A DNA stretch of 64,000 bases, taken from contig NZ_CP125947.1 in NCBI RefSeq assembly GCF_030064165.1, positions 3,410,001 through 3,474,000 of the forward strand. Direction: 5' to 3'. The notes under the pieces were generated by a model, which made no database searches, was not told where the DNA came from, and saw nothing but the letters and a program-made list of their open reading frames with translations. This document shows positions 32,278 to 41,131 of the stretch, piece after piece (position 1 is the stretch's first letter; the number at the start of each line of letters is the position of its first letter). This stretch comes from Comamonas resistens. Its GTDB lineage: Bacteria > Pseudomonadota > Gammaproteobacteria > Burkholderiales > Burkholderiaceae_C. Made by a program: the position numbers and the translations under genes.

Positions 32278-33054
32278 ATGAAAATTGCCACCTGGAACGT
32301 GAACTCCCTGTCTGTCCGCTTGCCGCAAGTACTGGACTGGCTGGCAGCCAATCCCGTCGATGCTCTGGGCCTGCAGGAGCTCAAGCTGACTGATGACAAG
32401 TTCCCGCACATGGCATTCGAAGAAGCTGGCTACACGGCCATCAGCCATGGGCAAAAAACCTATAACGGCGTTGCGTGGATTACCCGCAGCCCAGCACGTG
32501 ATGTGGTGCGCAACATCCCCGGCCTGGAAGACGAGCAGGCCCGCATCATCGCCAGCACCATCGATTCTCCCTCTGGGGCAATCCGTCTGATCAACGGCTA
32601 CTTCGTCAATGGTCAGGAGCCGGGGTCTGAAAAATTTGCCTACAAGATGCGCTGGCTGCAGGCACTGCACAACTGGGTGCAGCAAGAACTGGCTCAGCAT
32701 CCGCGCCTGGTGCTGGTGGGCGACTTCAACGTAGCCCCCGAAGACAGGGATTCCTACGATCCAGTGGGTCTCAAGGACACGATTCACCACACGGTGCAGG
32801 AGCGCGAGCATTTCCAGGGCTTGCTGCAACTGGGCCTGACAGATGCGTTCCGCATGTTCGAACAGCCTGAGAAGAGCTTTTCCTGGTGGGATTACCGCAT
32901 GCTGGGTTTCCAGAAGAATCGCGGTCTTCGCATCGATCACATCCTGGTCAGCGACGCGCTCAAGGGCAAGGTCAGCGCGTGCGTCGTTGATCGGCTGCCA
33001 CGCAAGAACAAGCAGCCCAGCGATCACGCGCCCGTGGTTGTGACCTTGGACTGA
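32278..33054 (+). CDS. xth: Exodeoxyribonuclease III / AP endonuclease
   Basis: DNA-repair nuclease of the EEP family that cuts at abasic sites and trims 3' blocks. The 258-residue protein has the canonical motifs: MKIATWNVNSLSVRLPQVLD (metal-site Asn), LGLQELKLTDDKF (Glu), a catalytic Tyr region, VLVGDFNVAPEDRD, and the terminal LRIDHILVSDAL and PSDHAPVVV (His general base). Length and order are normal. It is divergent from cas1 over about 160 bp and is followed by a convergent unknown gene 9 bp away. It marks the right border of the CRISPR-Cas locus. Confidence 0.95.
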   Translation: MKIATWNVNSLSVRLPQVLDWLAANPVDALGLQELKLTDDKFPHMAFEEAGYTAISHGQKTYNGVAWITRSPARDVVRNIPGLEDEQARIIASTIDSPSGAIRLINGYFVNGQEPGSEKFAYKMRWLQALHNWVQQELAQHPRLVLVGDFNVAPEDRDSYDPVGLKDTIHHTVQEREHFQGLLQLGLTDAFRMFEQPEKSFSWWDYRMLGFQKNRGLRIDHILVSDALKGKVSACVVDRLPRKNKQPSDHAPVVVTLD

Positions 33055-33063
33055 GGTTTCAAA

Positions 33064-33780
33064 TCAGGCTTGTCCACGGCTGAGCCACTGCACGGCCTCC
33101 AGTTGGCCTCTCAGCACCAGCATATGGTGGCTCAGCAGCTTTCGAGCGTGCGCCGGGAGCATCTCCTGGCACATCGACTCCACCGCATCCAGCCATGTCT
33201 GCAGCTTGGCCAGCACGTCCTGAATGCTGTCTGCAGCCATGAGCCCTGAATCGCGCCAAACCTGCCGTGAGCGCTCCAGCACATACGGCACAGCCTTGCC
33301 AGATACAAGCGGCAGCGGCTCCACCTCCACGGGCAAAGCCTCCAGCTCTGACAGCAGCTTGGCAGAAACGGCTGCAAAACGCTTGAGCGCCTCGGCATGC
33401 ATGCCCTGTGCACCGCTGGCCAGATAGCTCACACTGCTTTGTCTGAACTGGCGCGCCGCCTCCTGGGTCCGCACCAGCTTTTTGCCAGCGACAACACTCA
33501 TAACATCTGGCGACTGCGGCCTCATACCGCGTTCCCAGGCTGCTTTTGCCGCCAATCTGACCTGACTCCAATTCAGCAGACTACTTCCGTTGATCGCGGT
33601 CCAGCGGAGGTTCAACTCTCTGTCCATCGCATCGAAATCGACGCAGCTTCCTTCAGGGGATTGAGCCAACTGCCATCCCAGTTGATAGGCTGGACAGTAC
33701 TGGTCGAAACTGCGGCCCGCCACAAAATAAGGCTCGAAGCGGTACTGACGATGCCAGAAATTCGTTTCCGAATCAGGCAT
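33064..33780 (-). CDS. Uncharacterised protein
   Basis: From ATG 33780 it has 238 residues, beginning MPDSETNFWHRQYRFEPYFV followed by AGRSFDQYCPAYQLGWQLAQ. The frame is open to 33888 but the extra N-terminus looks unlike a domain. The segment at about 12-85 (GRSFDQY.PAYQLGW ... WSQVRLAAKAAWERG) recalls a small family in betaproteobacteria in which a 'F..Y.PAY..GW' motif precedes 'AK.A.RDAW'. The C-terminal half is helical (about 120-236). I do not recognise a function. No signal peptide with this start. Convergent with xth; about 220 bp from the ntrC stop. Confidence 0.6.
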   Translation of the reverse strand: MPDSETNFWHRQYRFEPYFVAGRSFDQYCPAYQLGWQLAQSPEGSCVDFDAMDRELNLRWTAINGSSLLNWSQVRLAAKAAWERGMRPQSPDVMSVVAGKKLVRTQEAARQFRQSSVSYLASGAQGMHAEALKRFAAVSAKLLSELEALPVEVEPLPLVSGKAVPYVLERSRQVWRDSGLMAADSIQDVLAKLQTWLDAVESMCQEMLPAHARKLLSHHMLVLRGQLEAVQWLSRGQA

Positions 33781-34002
33781 TTGCGCCAAGGCCACGGGAG
33801 CAGATGTGGCACCCAGCTGCCCAGCAACCAGGCCACGGTGAAATAGAGAACGAAATGGAGCGGTGAAGAACACGAGAGACAACTGCAATCAAGGGATGTG
33901 ATTGCAAATTATTGTCGTCAGCAGTTCTTCACCCAGTCAGAAACGGGTGGTATTGGTGTAGGAAACATTGACACCTTACGAGGTGTAATGGCTGACTTTC
34001 CG

Positions 34003-35532
34003 TCACTCAAACTCCTCGTTATCCAGTCCCAGTTCCTGCAGCTTTCGTGTGATGGTATTTCTGCCAATACCCAGCCGGTTCGCAGCCTCCACCCTGCGCC
34101 CGTGAGTCGCCGTCAGCGCAGTACGTAGCAGCTGCGCTTCGAATTTCTGCGTCAGCTGGTCCCAGACATTGTTGTGGCCCTGTGCCAGCAGATCCTGCGC
34201 CTGCTTGCCAAGCCCGCTGAGCCACCCTTCCATTGAACCTTCAGCTTCAGCTTCCACTGCCTCCACATTCTCATCCCGATAAGCGGGGGCCTCGGCCACA
34301 CGACTTGCGCCATGTGCTGCTTGCACTTCGGTGGCTATCGCTGGCCCCGCCCCTGTTGCACCCAGCACCTCGGGCGGCAGGTCCTTGAGCGCAATCTGCT
34401 GGGCTGGAGCCATCACTGTCAACCAGTGGCAGATGTTTTCCAGCTGACGCACATTGCCGGGGAAGTTGAAAGACTGCAGACGATGCATGGCCGTGCTGCT
34501 CATGCGCTTGGGCTCGACACCCAGCTGCCTGGCGCTTTGCTGCAGAAAATGCTGCGTGAGCATGGGCACATCTTCCCGGCGTTCGCGCAGTGCGGGCAGT
34601 CGCAAACGAATCACGTTGAGACGGTGAAACAAGTCCTCGCGGAAGACGCCATCCTTGACACGCTGCTCCAGATCCTGGTGTGTGGCGGCAATCACGCGCA
34701 CATGCGCCTTGACGGCCTGGTGCCCGCCGACACGGTAGAAATGCCCGTCGGAGAGCACACGCAACAAACGTGTCTGCAGCTCAAACGGCATATCGCCAAT
34801 CTCGTCGAGAAACAGCGTTCCGCCTTCGGCCTGCTCAAACCGTCCCCGCCGCTGAGTCTGGGCTCCGGTAAATGCTCCGCGCTCATGGCCAAAGAGTTCC
34901 GACTCCAGCAAATCCTTGGGAATTGCCGCAGTATTGATAGCTACAAACGGCCCACCAGCAACGGGGGAATGCTTGTGAAGCGCATGAGCCACCAATTCCT
35001 TGCCGGCACCGGATTCGCCGGTGATCAGCACCGTGACCTGGCTCTGACTCAGTCGTCCGATGGCGCGAAACACATCCTGCATGGCAGGCGCCTGGCCCAG
35101 CATTTCGGCCTGTACGGGAGTCTGTACATCGGCCACTTCTTCACGCTGGCTTTCCTCCACGGCACGCCGGATCAACTCGACGGCCTTGGGCACATCAAAA
35201 GGTTTGGGCAGGTATTCAAACGCCCCGCGCTGGAAAGCTGAAACAGCGCTGTCCAGATCGGAATATGCCGTCATGATGATCATGGGCAAGCCGGGCTGCT
35301 GCGCCCTCACCTGCTCCAGCAGCTCCAGACCCGAGCCGCCCGGCATGCGGATATCGCTGACCAGCACTTGCGGCCCCTGACGCTCGGGATCTGAGGCATC
35401 GACATCGGCCAGGGCCTTGAGCACGTCTCGCGCCTGGGTGAAGCTGCGTATGGGCCAGCCTTCGCGCCCCAGCGCCTTTTCCAGGACAAAGCGAATGGAA
35501 GGGTCGTCGTCCACAATCCAGATTGGCTTCAT
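34003..35532 (-). CDS. ntrC: Nitrogen regulation response regulator NtrC (NR-I)
   Basis: Enhancer-binding activator of sigma-54 promoters under nitrogen limitation. The 509-residue protein has a receiver domain (1 to about 125; acidic pair in IVDDDPS, phospho-acceptor D60 in [10 protein letters not shown]) and an AAA+ domain with Walker [15 protein letters not shown], the sigma-54 contact loop GAFTGA, and Walker [12 protein letters not shown] linker of low complexity follows (about 390-440), then a Fis-type helix-turn-helix at the C-terminus ([20 protein letters not shown]). The receiver has a small insertion ([10 protein letters not shown]) ahead of the active-site strand. Encoded after ntrB; glnA upstream in the same group is a likely target. 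Confidence 0.95.
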   Translation of the reverse strand: MKPIWIVDDDPSIRFVLEKALGREGWPIRSFTQARDVLKALADVDASDPERQGPQVLVSDIRMPGGSGLELLEQVRAQQPGLPMIIMTAYSDLDSAVSAFQRGAFEYLPKPFDVPKAVELIRRAVEESQREEVADVQTPVQAEMLGQAPAMQDVFRAIGRLSQSQVTVLITGESGAGKELVAHALHKHSPVAGGPFVAINTAAIPKDLLESELFGHERGAFTGAQTQRRGRFEQAEGGTLFLDEIGDMPFELQTRLLRVLSDGHFYRVGGHQAVKAHVRVIAATHQDLEQRVKDGVFREDLFHRLNVIRLRLPALRERREDVPMLTQHFLQQSARQLGVEPKRMSSTAMHRLQSFNFPGNVRQLENICHWLTVMAPAQQIALKDLPPEVLGATGAGPAIATEVQAAHGASRVAEAPAYRDENVEAVEAEAEGSMEGWLSGLGKQAQDLLAQGHNNVWDQLTQKFEAQLLRTALTATHGRRVEAANRLGIGRNTITRKLQELGLDNEEFE

Positions 35533-35580
35533 TGCTGCTGCATCCTTCCCTTCTTTGTCTGGTGAGTGATTTCAGGCGGC

Positions 35581-36690
35581 TTACGGCAGGGGAATCAGAA
35601 TACGAAAATCTGTCCTGCCCGGCTGGCTGTCGCACTCAATCAGCCCATGGTGACGCTGCACAAAGGTCTGCGCCAGCGTCAACCCCAAGCCAGAGCCCCC
35701 ATCTCTGCCAGACACCAGGGGATAGAAAATTCTCTCCTTGATGGCATCGGGCACGCCTGAACCGTTGTCAATGACATGCAATTCCAATGCCAGTCTGTAG
35801 CGTTGCCGCCCCAGAGTGACCTGGCGTGCCACACGCGTGCGCAAAATGATCTCGGCATCGCCCTGGGCAATCCGCAGGCTCAGCGCCTGGGCCGCGTTTT
35901 GCACGATGTTGAGCAGCGCCTGGATCAGCTGTACACCGTCACCCCGGAATTCAGGGATGGAGATGTCATAGTCGCGCGTGATTTTCAGACCCTGCGGATA
36001 CTCGATCAGCACCAGGGAACGTACACGCTCGCAGACCTCGTGAATATTCACATCCCCCACATCGTGTGGGTGCCGGTGGGGAGCCAGCAAGCGATCCACC
36101 AGTACCTGAAGCCGGTCTGCCTCGTGAACAATGACGGTGGTGTATTCACGCAACTCCGGAGTAGCCAGATCCATTTGCAATAGCTGCGCCGCACCGCGAA
36201 TGCCGCCGAGCGGATTCTTGATCTCATGGGCCAGATTGCGTATCAGTTCCTTGTTGGCCTCGGCCTGCTCGCGAATGCGCTCTTCGCGATCCTGACGGGC
36301 CTGCTGCTCCAGAGGCCACATCTCCACCATTACATGGCCTTGTTGCTCGACCAGGGACACAGTGACATGCACGGGTAAAAGATCCTGCCCGAGGCGCAGC
36401 AAAGCGGCTTCAAAGCGCAAGGCCGCAAAGTCGTTGGAGCGCGCACCGCTCAGCGCCTTGTCCAGCAGCGCAGGCTCGGAAAAGCAGGTTGCGAATTCTG
36501 TCGCCTCCATGGTGCGGCGCGACTGCCCCAGCGCATTCTCCAGCGCAGCATTGACAAAGCGCACCACGCCCTGGGAATCCAGGACGGCAATCAGCGTACA
36601 AAGCCAATCGAGCGACTGATAGCTGAGCGCGCAATCCTGGTCAGCGGTATTGCCAGGCTCTCCATGGGAGAGGGCTGCAGATGCATTCAT
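35581..36690 (-). CDS. ntrB: Nitrogen regulation sensor kinase NtrB (NR-II)
   Basis: Soluble histidine kinase/phosphatase that controls NtrC in response to PII protein. From ATG 36690 it has 369 residues. A PAS domain (about 28-135, LCTLIAVLDSQGVVRFVNAA) is followed by the H-box LIRNLAHEIKNPLGGIRGAA, the N-box LIQALLNIVQNAAQAL and the G-boxes HVIDNGSGVPD and GSGLGLTLAQTFVQRHHG. No membrane segment. The ntrC start lies 48 bp after its stop. The frame is open to 36726; M36690 gives the usual N-terminus. Confidence 0.94.
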   Translation of the reverse strand: MNASAALSHGEPGNTADQDCALSYQSLDWLCTLIAVLDSQGVVRFVNAALENALGQSRRTMEATEFATCFSEPALLDKALSGARSNDFAALRFEAALLRLGQDLLPVHVTVSLVEQQGHVMVEMWPLEQQARQDREERIREQAEANKELIRNLAHEIKNPLGGIRGAAQLLQMDLATPELREYTTVIVHEADRLQVLVDRLLAPHRHPHDVGDVNIHEVCERVRSLVLIEYPQGLKITRDYDISIPEFRGDGVQLIQALLNIVQNAAQALSLRIAQGDAEIILRTRVARQVTLGRQRYRLALELHVIDNGSGVPDAIKERIFYPLVSGRDGGSGLGLTLAQTFVQRHHGLIECDSQPGRTDFRILIPLP

Positions 36691-36725
36691 GTCAAGAAAA
36701 CCCGTGAAGCAGCCCTCGGGCTGCA

Positions 36726-37241
36726 TTAATTGGCAGGCAAGCGATCCAGTTCGCGCCGGATACCCGCTACATCGCTTTCCTGGCGGGCAATATCGGCCTT
36801 GAGCTTTTCGACCCGCTCAGGATAGCCTTGAGGGTTGCGCAGCTCCAAAGCCGTGCGCACGGGATTGCCGTCGTTGTATTCGGCTCTGAGCGAGTTGAGT
36901 CTGGCCTGCGCCTTGTTCAGCTCCGACTGCAAGATGGCGCGCGCGTCGGAATCTCGTGCTTTTTGTGCAGCGTTGTCACTGCGTACGGGCGCCGCACTGG
37001 TCGATGCGGCTGTCGCCGGCTTTGGCACCTTTGGTGCAGGTGCTGCACTGCTGCTGCCACCACCCGCAGGACGGGTGCCATGAATCACCGTCACACCGCT
37101 GCCATCCACAGGTTTGCAGCCCTTTGCCTTGGCCTGTGAAACATTGTTGGTGTACTCATTCCCGCAGCGGTAGATCACATCCTGCGACCATGCCGCCGTG
37201 ACCATGGTCATCAGCAGTGGCAACACAAAAAACTTCTTCAT
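36726..37241 (-). CDS. Secreted DUF4124-type protein
   Basis: A 171-residue protein with signal peptide MKKFFVLPLLMTMVTAAWSQ. Right after cleavage is a short DUF4124-like domain (DVIYRCGNEYTNNVSQAKAK, with Cys pair continuing GCKPVDG). Next comes an Ala/Pro/Ser-rich linker (about 65-90) and a coiled-coil (about 95-165; ILQSELNKAQARLNSLRAEY, EKLKADIARQESDVAGIRRE). The role is unknown; such proteins are periplasmic. It sits between glnA and ntrB on the same strand, a common place for a DUF4124 gene in Burkholderiales, but a terminator (37383-37410) separates it from glnA. Confidence 0.75.
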   Translation of the reverse strand: MKKFFVLPLLMTMVTAAWSQDVIYRCGNEYTNNVSQAKAKGCKPVDGSGVTVIHGTRPAGGGSSSAAPAPKVPKPATAASTSAAPVRSDNAAQKARDSDARAILQSELNKAQARLNSLRAEYNDGNPVRTALELRNPQGYPERVEKLKADIARQESDVAGIRRELDRLPAN

Positions 37242-37382
37242 TGGCTCCTCTCAGGCAAGACAGCAACGGCTGGGCTGCAATGCAGCGAGTATCGCTCCAA
37301 GCGCGTTGCACTGTAGTCATTTCTTGGTATCTCGACTGCCTGAATGGTTCCTGGGCTTTCTTAGGTCAAGAGCCGGAGCAAT

Positions 37383-37410
37383 AAAAAAGGCGGCCAAGCC
37401 GCCTTTTTTG
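37383..37410 (-). terminator. Bidirectional rho-independent terminator after glnA
   Basis: AAAAAAGGCGGC, loop CAA, GCCGCCTTTTTT: a perfect GC-rich stem with A and T tracts on both sides. It lies 10 bp beyond the glnA stop. Confidence 0.93.
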
Positions 37411-37419
37411 GGGTTCGCC

Positions 37420-38835
37420 TTACAGCGAGAAGTACATGTCGTACTCGACAGGATGCACCGACTGGCGATAGCGGGTCACTTCGCCCATCTTCAGCTCGAT
37501 GTAGGCATCCAGCATGCTGTCGGAGAACACACCGCCCTTGGTCAGGAAGGCACGGTCGGCGTCCAGGGCTTCCAGAGCCTGATCCAGGCTGTGGCAGACC
37601 GTGGGCACCAGCTTGTCTTCCTCGGGAGGCAGGTGGTAGAGATCCTTGGTCGCAGCTTCGCCGGGATGGATCTTGTTTTCCACACCGTCCAGACCGGCCA
37701 TCAGCAGGGCTGCAAAGCCCAGGTAGGGGTTCATCAGTGGATCGGGGAAGCGAGCCTCCACGCGACGAGCCTTGGGGTTGCTCACGTAAGGAATACGGAT
37801 GGAAGCGGAGCGGTTCTTGGCCGAGTAAGCCAGCTTCACAGGGGCTTCGAAGCCGGGCACCAGGCGCTTGTAGCTATTGGTGCCAGGGTTGGTGATGGCA
37901 TTCAGGGCACGAGCGTGCTTGATGATGCCGCCGATGTAGTACAGGGCGAAGTCGGACAGACCGGCATAGCCGTCACCAGCGAACAGGTTCTTGCCATCCT
38001 TCCACACGGACTGGTGCACATGCATGCCGGAGCCGTTGTCGCCAGCGTAGGGCTTGGGCATGAAAGTAGCCGTCTTGCCGTAGGTGTTGGCCACGTTCCA
38101 GATGATGTACTTTTGCAGCTGAGTCCAGTCGGCACGCTCGACCAGAGTCGAGAAGCGTGTACCGATTTCGTTCTGGCCTGCACCCGCCACTTCATGGTGG
38201 AACACTTCGACAGGAATGCCCACGGCCTCCAGCAGCAGCGACATTTCTGCACGCATGTCCTGGGTGCTGTCAACGGGTGGCACGGGGAAGTAGCCGCCCT
38301 TGTTGCGAGGACGGTGACCACGGTTACCGGTCTCGAACTTGGTGCCAGTGTTCCAGGGAGCTTCGTATTCTTCGATTTCGAAGAAAGGGTTGTGAGGCTC
38401 GGTGCCCCAGCGCACGCCGTCGAAGATAAAGAATTCGGGTTCGGGTCCGAAGTAAGCGGTATCGCCCAGGCCGGAAGCCTTCAGGTAGGCTTCAGCGCGC
38501 TTGGCAATGGAGCGGGGGTCGCGGTCATAGGCCTTGCCATCACCGGGTTCGATCACATCGCACTGCAGAATCAGAGTGGTCTCTTCGAAGAAGGGATCGA
38601 TATTGGCAGTGTTGGGGTCGGGAACCAGCTGCATGTCCGAGGCTTCGATACCCTTCCAGCCCGCCACGGAAGAACCGTCAAAAGCATGGCCCGAGGTGAA
38701 CTTGTCTTCGTCGAAATGCGACACGGGCACGGTCACGTGCTGCTCCTTGCCGCGGGTATCGGTAAAGCGCAGGTCAACGAACTTGACCTCGTTGTCCTGC
38801 ACCATCTGCATCACGTCTGCAACGGTCTTCGCCAT
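37420..38835 (-). CDS. glnA: Glutamine synthetase type I
   Basis: Makes glutamine from glutamate, ammonia and ATP; dodecameric cytoplasmic enzyme. The 471-residue protein has the beta-grasp opening [20 protein letters not shown], the metal and ATP motifs [19 protein letters not shown] and [31 protein letters not shown] and the Glu-flap region. The adenylylation tyrosine is in [10 protein letters not shown], so activity should be regulated by GlnE as in other GSI-beta enzymes. Upstream are a near-consensus sigma-54 promoter and two NtrC-type sites, indicating control by NtrBC encoded next door. Confidence 0.97.
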   Translation of the reverse strand: MAKTVADVMQMVQDNEVKFVDLRFTDTRGKEQHVTVPVSHFDEDKFTSGHAFDGSSVAGWKGIEASDMQLVPDPNTANIDPFFEETTLILQCDVIEPGDGKAYDRDPRSIAKRAEAYLKASGLGDTAYFGPEPEFFIFDGVRWGTEPHNPFFEIEEYEAPWNTGTKFETGNRGHRPRNKGGYFPVPPVDSTQDMRAEMSLLLEAVGIPVEVFHHEVAGAGQNEIGTRFSTLVERADWTQLQKYIIWNVANTYGKTATFMPKPYAGDNGSGMHVHQSVWKDGKNLFAGDGYAGLSDFALYYIGGIIKHARALNAITNPGTNSYKRLVPGFEAPVKLAYSAKNRSASIRIPYVSNPKARRVEARFPDPLMNPYLGFAALLMAGLDGVENKIHPGEAATKDLYHLPPEEDKLVPTVCHSLDQALEALDADRAFLTKGGVFSDSMLDAYIELKMGEVTRYRQSVHPVEYDMYFSL

Positions 38836-38885
38836 TAGATCTCTCCTGCCAACTTTGGCTGATCAAAAAAGGATGAAAATTACTA

Positions 38886-38901
38886 AGCAGTTTGCGTGCC
38901 A
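38886..38901 (-). promoter_or_regulatory. Sigma-54 promoter of glnA
   Basis: On the minus strand TGGCACGCAAACTGCT, matching TGGCACG-N4-TTGCW except for one base, with the invariant GG and GC correctly spaced. Transcription would start about 12 bp downstream (near 38874), some 40 bp before the glnA ATG. Confidence 0.82.
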
Positions 38902-39061
38902 ACTTGGGGCTGACTGGTAACCCAGAGCATTGCCGCCACGAAGTCCGGCAGCGGATAAGCATATCCGCTGGTGACATAAGCCGTTGGCACAGGAATTTTT
39001 GGCATGCCTGATGGCTCCAAAGCGGTGCACATTGTCTCACCGCCAGAGCCTTCCATTGAAA

Positions 39062-39101
39062 TGCACTTTTTTGGTGAATTTATTTGCACCAATTTAGTGC
39101 A
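39062..39101 (-). promoter_or_regulatory. Two NtrC-type enhancer sites upstream of glnA
   Basis: TGCACT-N5-GGTGAA (39062-39078) and TGCACC-N5-AGTGCA (39085-39101) fit the NtrC consensus TGCACC-N5-GGTGCA with one or two changes. Their starts are 23 bp apart, about two helical turns. They lie some 190-230 bp upstream of the glnA start site, a normal enhancer distance. They also sit just beyond the stop of the EI24 gene. Confidence 0.72.
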
Positions 39102-39134
39102 AATAAGGAGAGCCGTCAGTTTTGGTGCACTGCA

Positions 39135-40001
39135 TCACAAGGAAGGCGCGTTCTGTGCGGCCACACCGGGGGCAAATGGCACTTGTGGAGAGGGCTCTGC
39201 CGGGCCTTCCTGCTCACGCAGCCGCACCAATGCCCCCAGGCAGAAGTGAGCAAACCACAACGCCGAGAACGCAAACACCAGCGCATAAATCCAGATGGCA
39301 ATGGGAATCAAAATCCAGAATGCGGCCAGGAACACCAGACCCGAGACCCAGACGATGCCGGGAGCCATGCCCAGATAACCGCATAGCACGCCCATCAAAA
39401 TCAGCGACATGCGGTGGCGCACAAAGAGATTGCGACGCTCCTCCTTGCTCGCATGCTCGGCCAAAGCATCAAACGCCATGACACGGTAGGTCAGCCAGCC
39501 CCAGATCAGCGGCGTGACTACCAGCATCAGAGGCGGAAAAACCCAAAGCGGCAAGGTCACGATCAGGGCCAGCAGCGCAATCACGGTAGAGCCTCCCGAC
39601 CAGATCAGACTGGCCATGACGGAGCCGCCGTGCTTCTTCTGCAGTTGGGGAAAGCGATTTTGTGCCACCAGGCCGGTCAAGACCGGGGCCATGAACAGCC
39701 CCACCAGCAGCAGCACCAGAACGACCAGCATGGGAGTTGCCCCCAGCACCACCAGAATGGAAGCCACCACTTCGGAGGCATAGCCCACTCCATTGGCCTG
39801 AAACCAGACCCAGACCTTGTGCAGCCAGCCCACACCATCGAGCAGGCCTTGCACCTTGAGCACGGCATCTGCCCAGAAGAAATACCCCAGCGCCCAGGAC
39901 AGCAGCCCCATCAGGAGCAAGGGAAACAGGGACCACGCAATCACCCGCTTATGCAGGCAATACGCCAATGCACGCCAGAAAGAGTCGAGTAGCAAGCTCA
40001 T
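39135..40001 (-). CDS. EI24 domain (CysZ-like) inner-membrane protein
   Basis: A 288-residue integral membrane protein counted from ATG 40001 (ATG 40013 is equally possible). It begins MSLLLDSFWRALAYCLHKRV followed by IAWSLFPLLLMGLLSWAL. Several hydrophobic stretches follow: near 20-40, 70-105, 140-175, and two close together at 205-255 after RHRMSLILMGV. The 'F..A..Y' opening and the helix pattern fit the EI24/CysZ superfamily; CysZ itself is a sulfate permease, but this protein lacks the strong CysZ signature, so the substrate is open. Its frame continues upstream through a MITE-like repeat to 40166, which is not credible coding sequence. Confidence 0.75.
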   Translation of the reverse strand: MSLLLDSFWRALAYCLHKRVIAWSLFPLLLMGLLSWALGYFFWADAVLKVQGLLDGVGWLHKVWVWFQANGVGYASEVVASILVVLGATPMLVVLVLLLVGLFMAPVLTGLVAQNRFPQLQKKHGGSVMASLIWSGGSTVIALLALIVTLPLWVFPPLMLVVTPLIWGWLTYRVMAFDALAEHASKEERRNLFVRHRMSLILMGVLCGYLGMAPGIVWVSGLVFLAAFWILIPIAIWIYALVFAFSALWFAHFCLGALVRLREQEGPAEPSPQVPFAPGVAAQNAPSL

Positions 40002-40027
40002 GCTGGCAAGCATACTCAATGAATCAC

Positions 40028-40119
40028 GACTTGCGCAAATCAGGCCCGGGCAAGCGCCTTGCCGCACGGAAACCGTCTTGGTGCATCCGCAGCGGCGGCC
40101 CGGCTTGTTTGTCCAAGTC
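40028..40119. repeat. MITE-like element, copy B
   Basis: A 92-bp copy in the orientation opposite to the elements at 52341 and 54337. The shared core on the plus strand here is GTGCATCCGCAGCGGCGGCC followed by CGGCTTGTTTG. The ends (GACTTGCGCAAAT / TTTGTCCAAGTC) have diverged from the consensus GACTTACGCAAAC. It lies between the EI24 and sterol-desaturase-family genes. Confidence 0.65.
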
Positions 40120-40129
40120 CTATGAATGG

Positions 40130-41110
40130 TCAAGCGCGTCCCAGCAACCGCAGGACGGCCCGCCATTGCTGCGCCCAGAACCCACGGCCATAGTCACGCA
40201 ACTGGCCTTGCGCATTGGGCTGCACCTGATCGCGAATACCAGTCGGGTCATAGCGCAGATCAAAGTTGGCCGTACCGAACAACATGTCCCACCAGGGCAG
40301 CAGCACGCCAAAGTTGTTGCCATGCACCTTTTTGTTGCGCACAGGTGCCAGCGGCTCGTGCCCGATACCAATCGCATGGTGGCGGCGGTGAAAGCGCGGG
40401 CTGATCCACAAACGCTCGCCCAGTTGGCCAAACCAGATGCGCACATTGGCATGCTGAAAGCTCTCGCTGAGCTGGGTCAATGCCACGATGGCCACAAACT
40501 GCCCCGGAGCCACACCGATCAGCTGCGCCACCAGTACGACGATGGCGTCGTGAATCACGCTGTCTAGCAGGTGATTGCGGTTGTCGCTCCACACCGTCAT
40601 CTGCCGCTGAGAGTGATGCACGGCATGCAGCTTCCACCACCAGCCAAGCCCATGTTGACCGCGGTGAATCCAGTACTCCACCAGATCGAAGACGATCAGA
40701 TAGAGGATGAGGCTGACCCATGCGTTGTCGGTAACACCGGGCCAGAGGTCATCGATATGAAAACCTGGCATGCCCCAGACATGAAGCTTGCCCATGAGCG
40801 CATCCCACAGCGGGTCCACCGTGAAGAACAAAGCCAGTCTGAACAGACCCAGCCGGTGAATCAGCGTGTAGAGAATGTCCACACGAATGGCCTGCCGGTC
40901 CACCACGGGCTCCACAGGCTTCCAGCGCTGCAGCGGCACGATGACGGCCACCATGACGACGATCTGCAGCAGCCCCACCAGCAACCAGCCCGTGGCCGTG
41001 TAGCCATCCTCCAGCAGGTTGGCCATGCCGAAATGGAACAGAAAAGGCTGCACCACACCTTCAAACAGGCGCTGCTGCGCATCGGCAAAAACCTGAACCA
41101 GCCACTCCAC
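40130..41110 (-). CDS. Sterol desaturase/fatty acid hydroxylase family membrane protein
   Basis: A 326-residue integral membrane protein of the di-iron hydroxylase superfamily. About four membrane helices (near 40-60, 78-98, 130-150, 190-215) carry the histidine clusters EYWIHRGQHGLGWWWKLHAV, VHHSQRQM and PRFHRRHHAIG, which supply the di-iron ligands. Members hydroxylate or desaturate sterols, fatty acids or carotenoids, or cleave alkylglycerols; the bacterial substrate here is not indicated by the neighbours. It ends next to the repeat at 40028-40119; the polysaccharide deacetylase gene upstream is 21 bp away on the same strand and may be cotranscribed. Confidence 0.82.
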   Translation of the reverse strand: MEWLVQVFADAQQRLFEGVVQPFLFHFGMANLLEDGYTATGWLLVGLLQIVVMVAVIVPLQRWKPVEPVVDRQAIRVDILYTLIHRLGLFRLALFFTVDPLWDALMGKLHVWGMPGFHIDDLWPGVTDNAWVSLILYLIVFDLVEYWIHRGQHGLGWWWKLHAVHHSQRQMTVWSDNRNHLLDSVIHDAIVVLVAQLIGVAPGQFVAIVALTQLSESFQHANVRIWFGQLGERLWISPRFHRRHHAIGIGHEPLAPVRNKKVHGNNFGVLLPWWDMLFGTANFDLRYDPTGIRDQVQPNAQGQLRDYGRGFWAQQWRAVLRLLGRA

Positions 41111-41131
41111 AACTCACTCCTTGTCCAGCAC

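Noticed and set aside
20976..33054. Anti-CRISPR or Aca genes near the cas locus
   Set aside because: Looked for small HTH-linked ORFs beside the array and cas genes; none with credible start signals was found.
40002..40166. N-terminal extension of the EI24 protein up to 40166
   Set aside because: The frame runs through MITE-like copy B; the peptide there is the repeat's translation.
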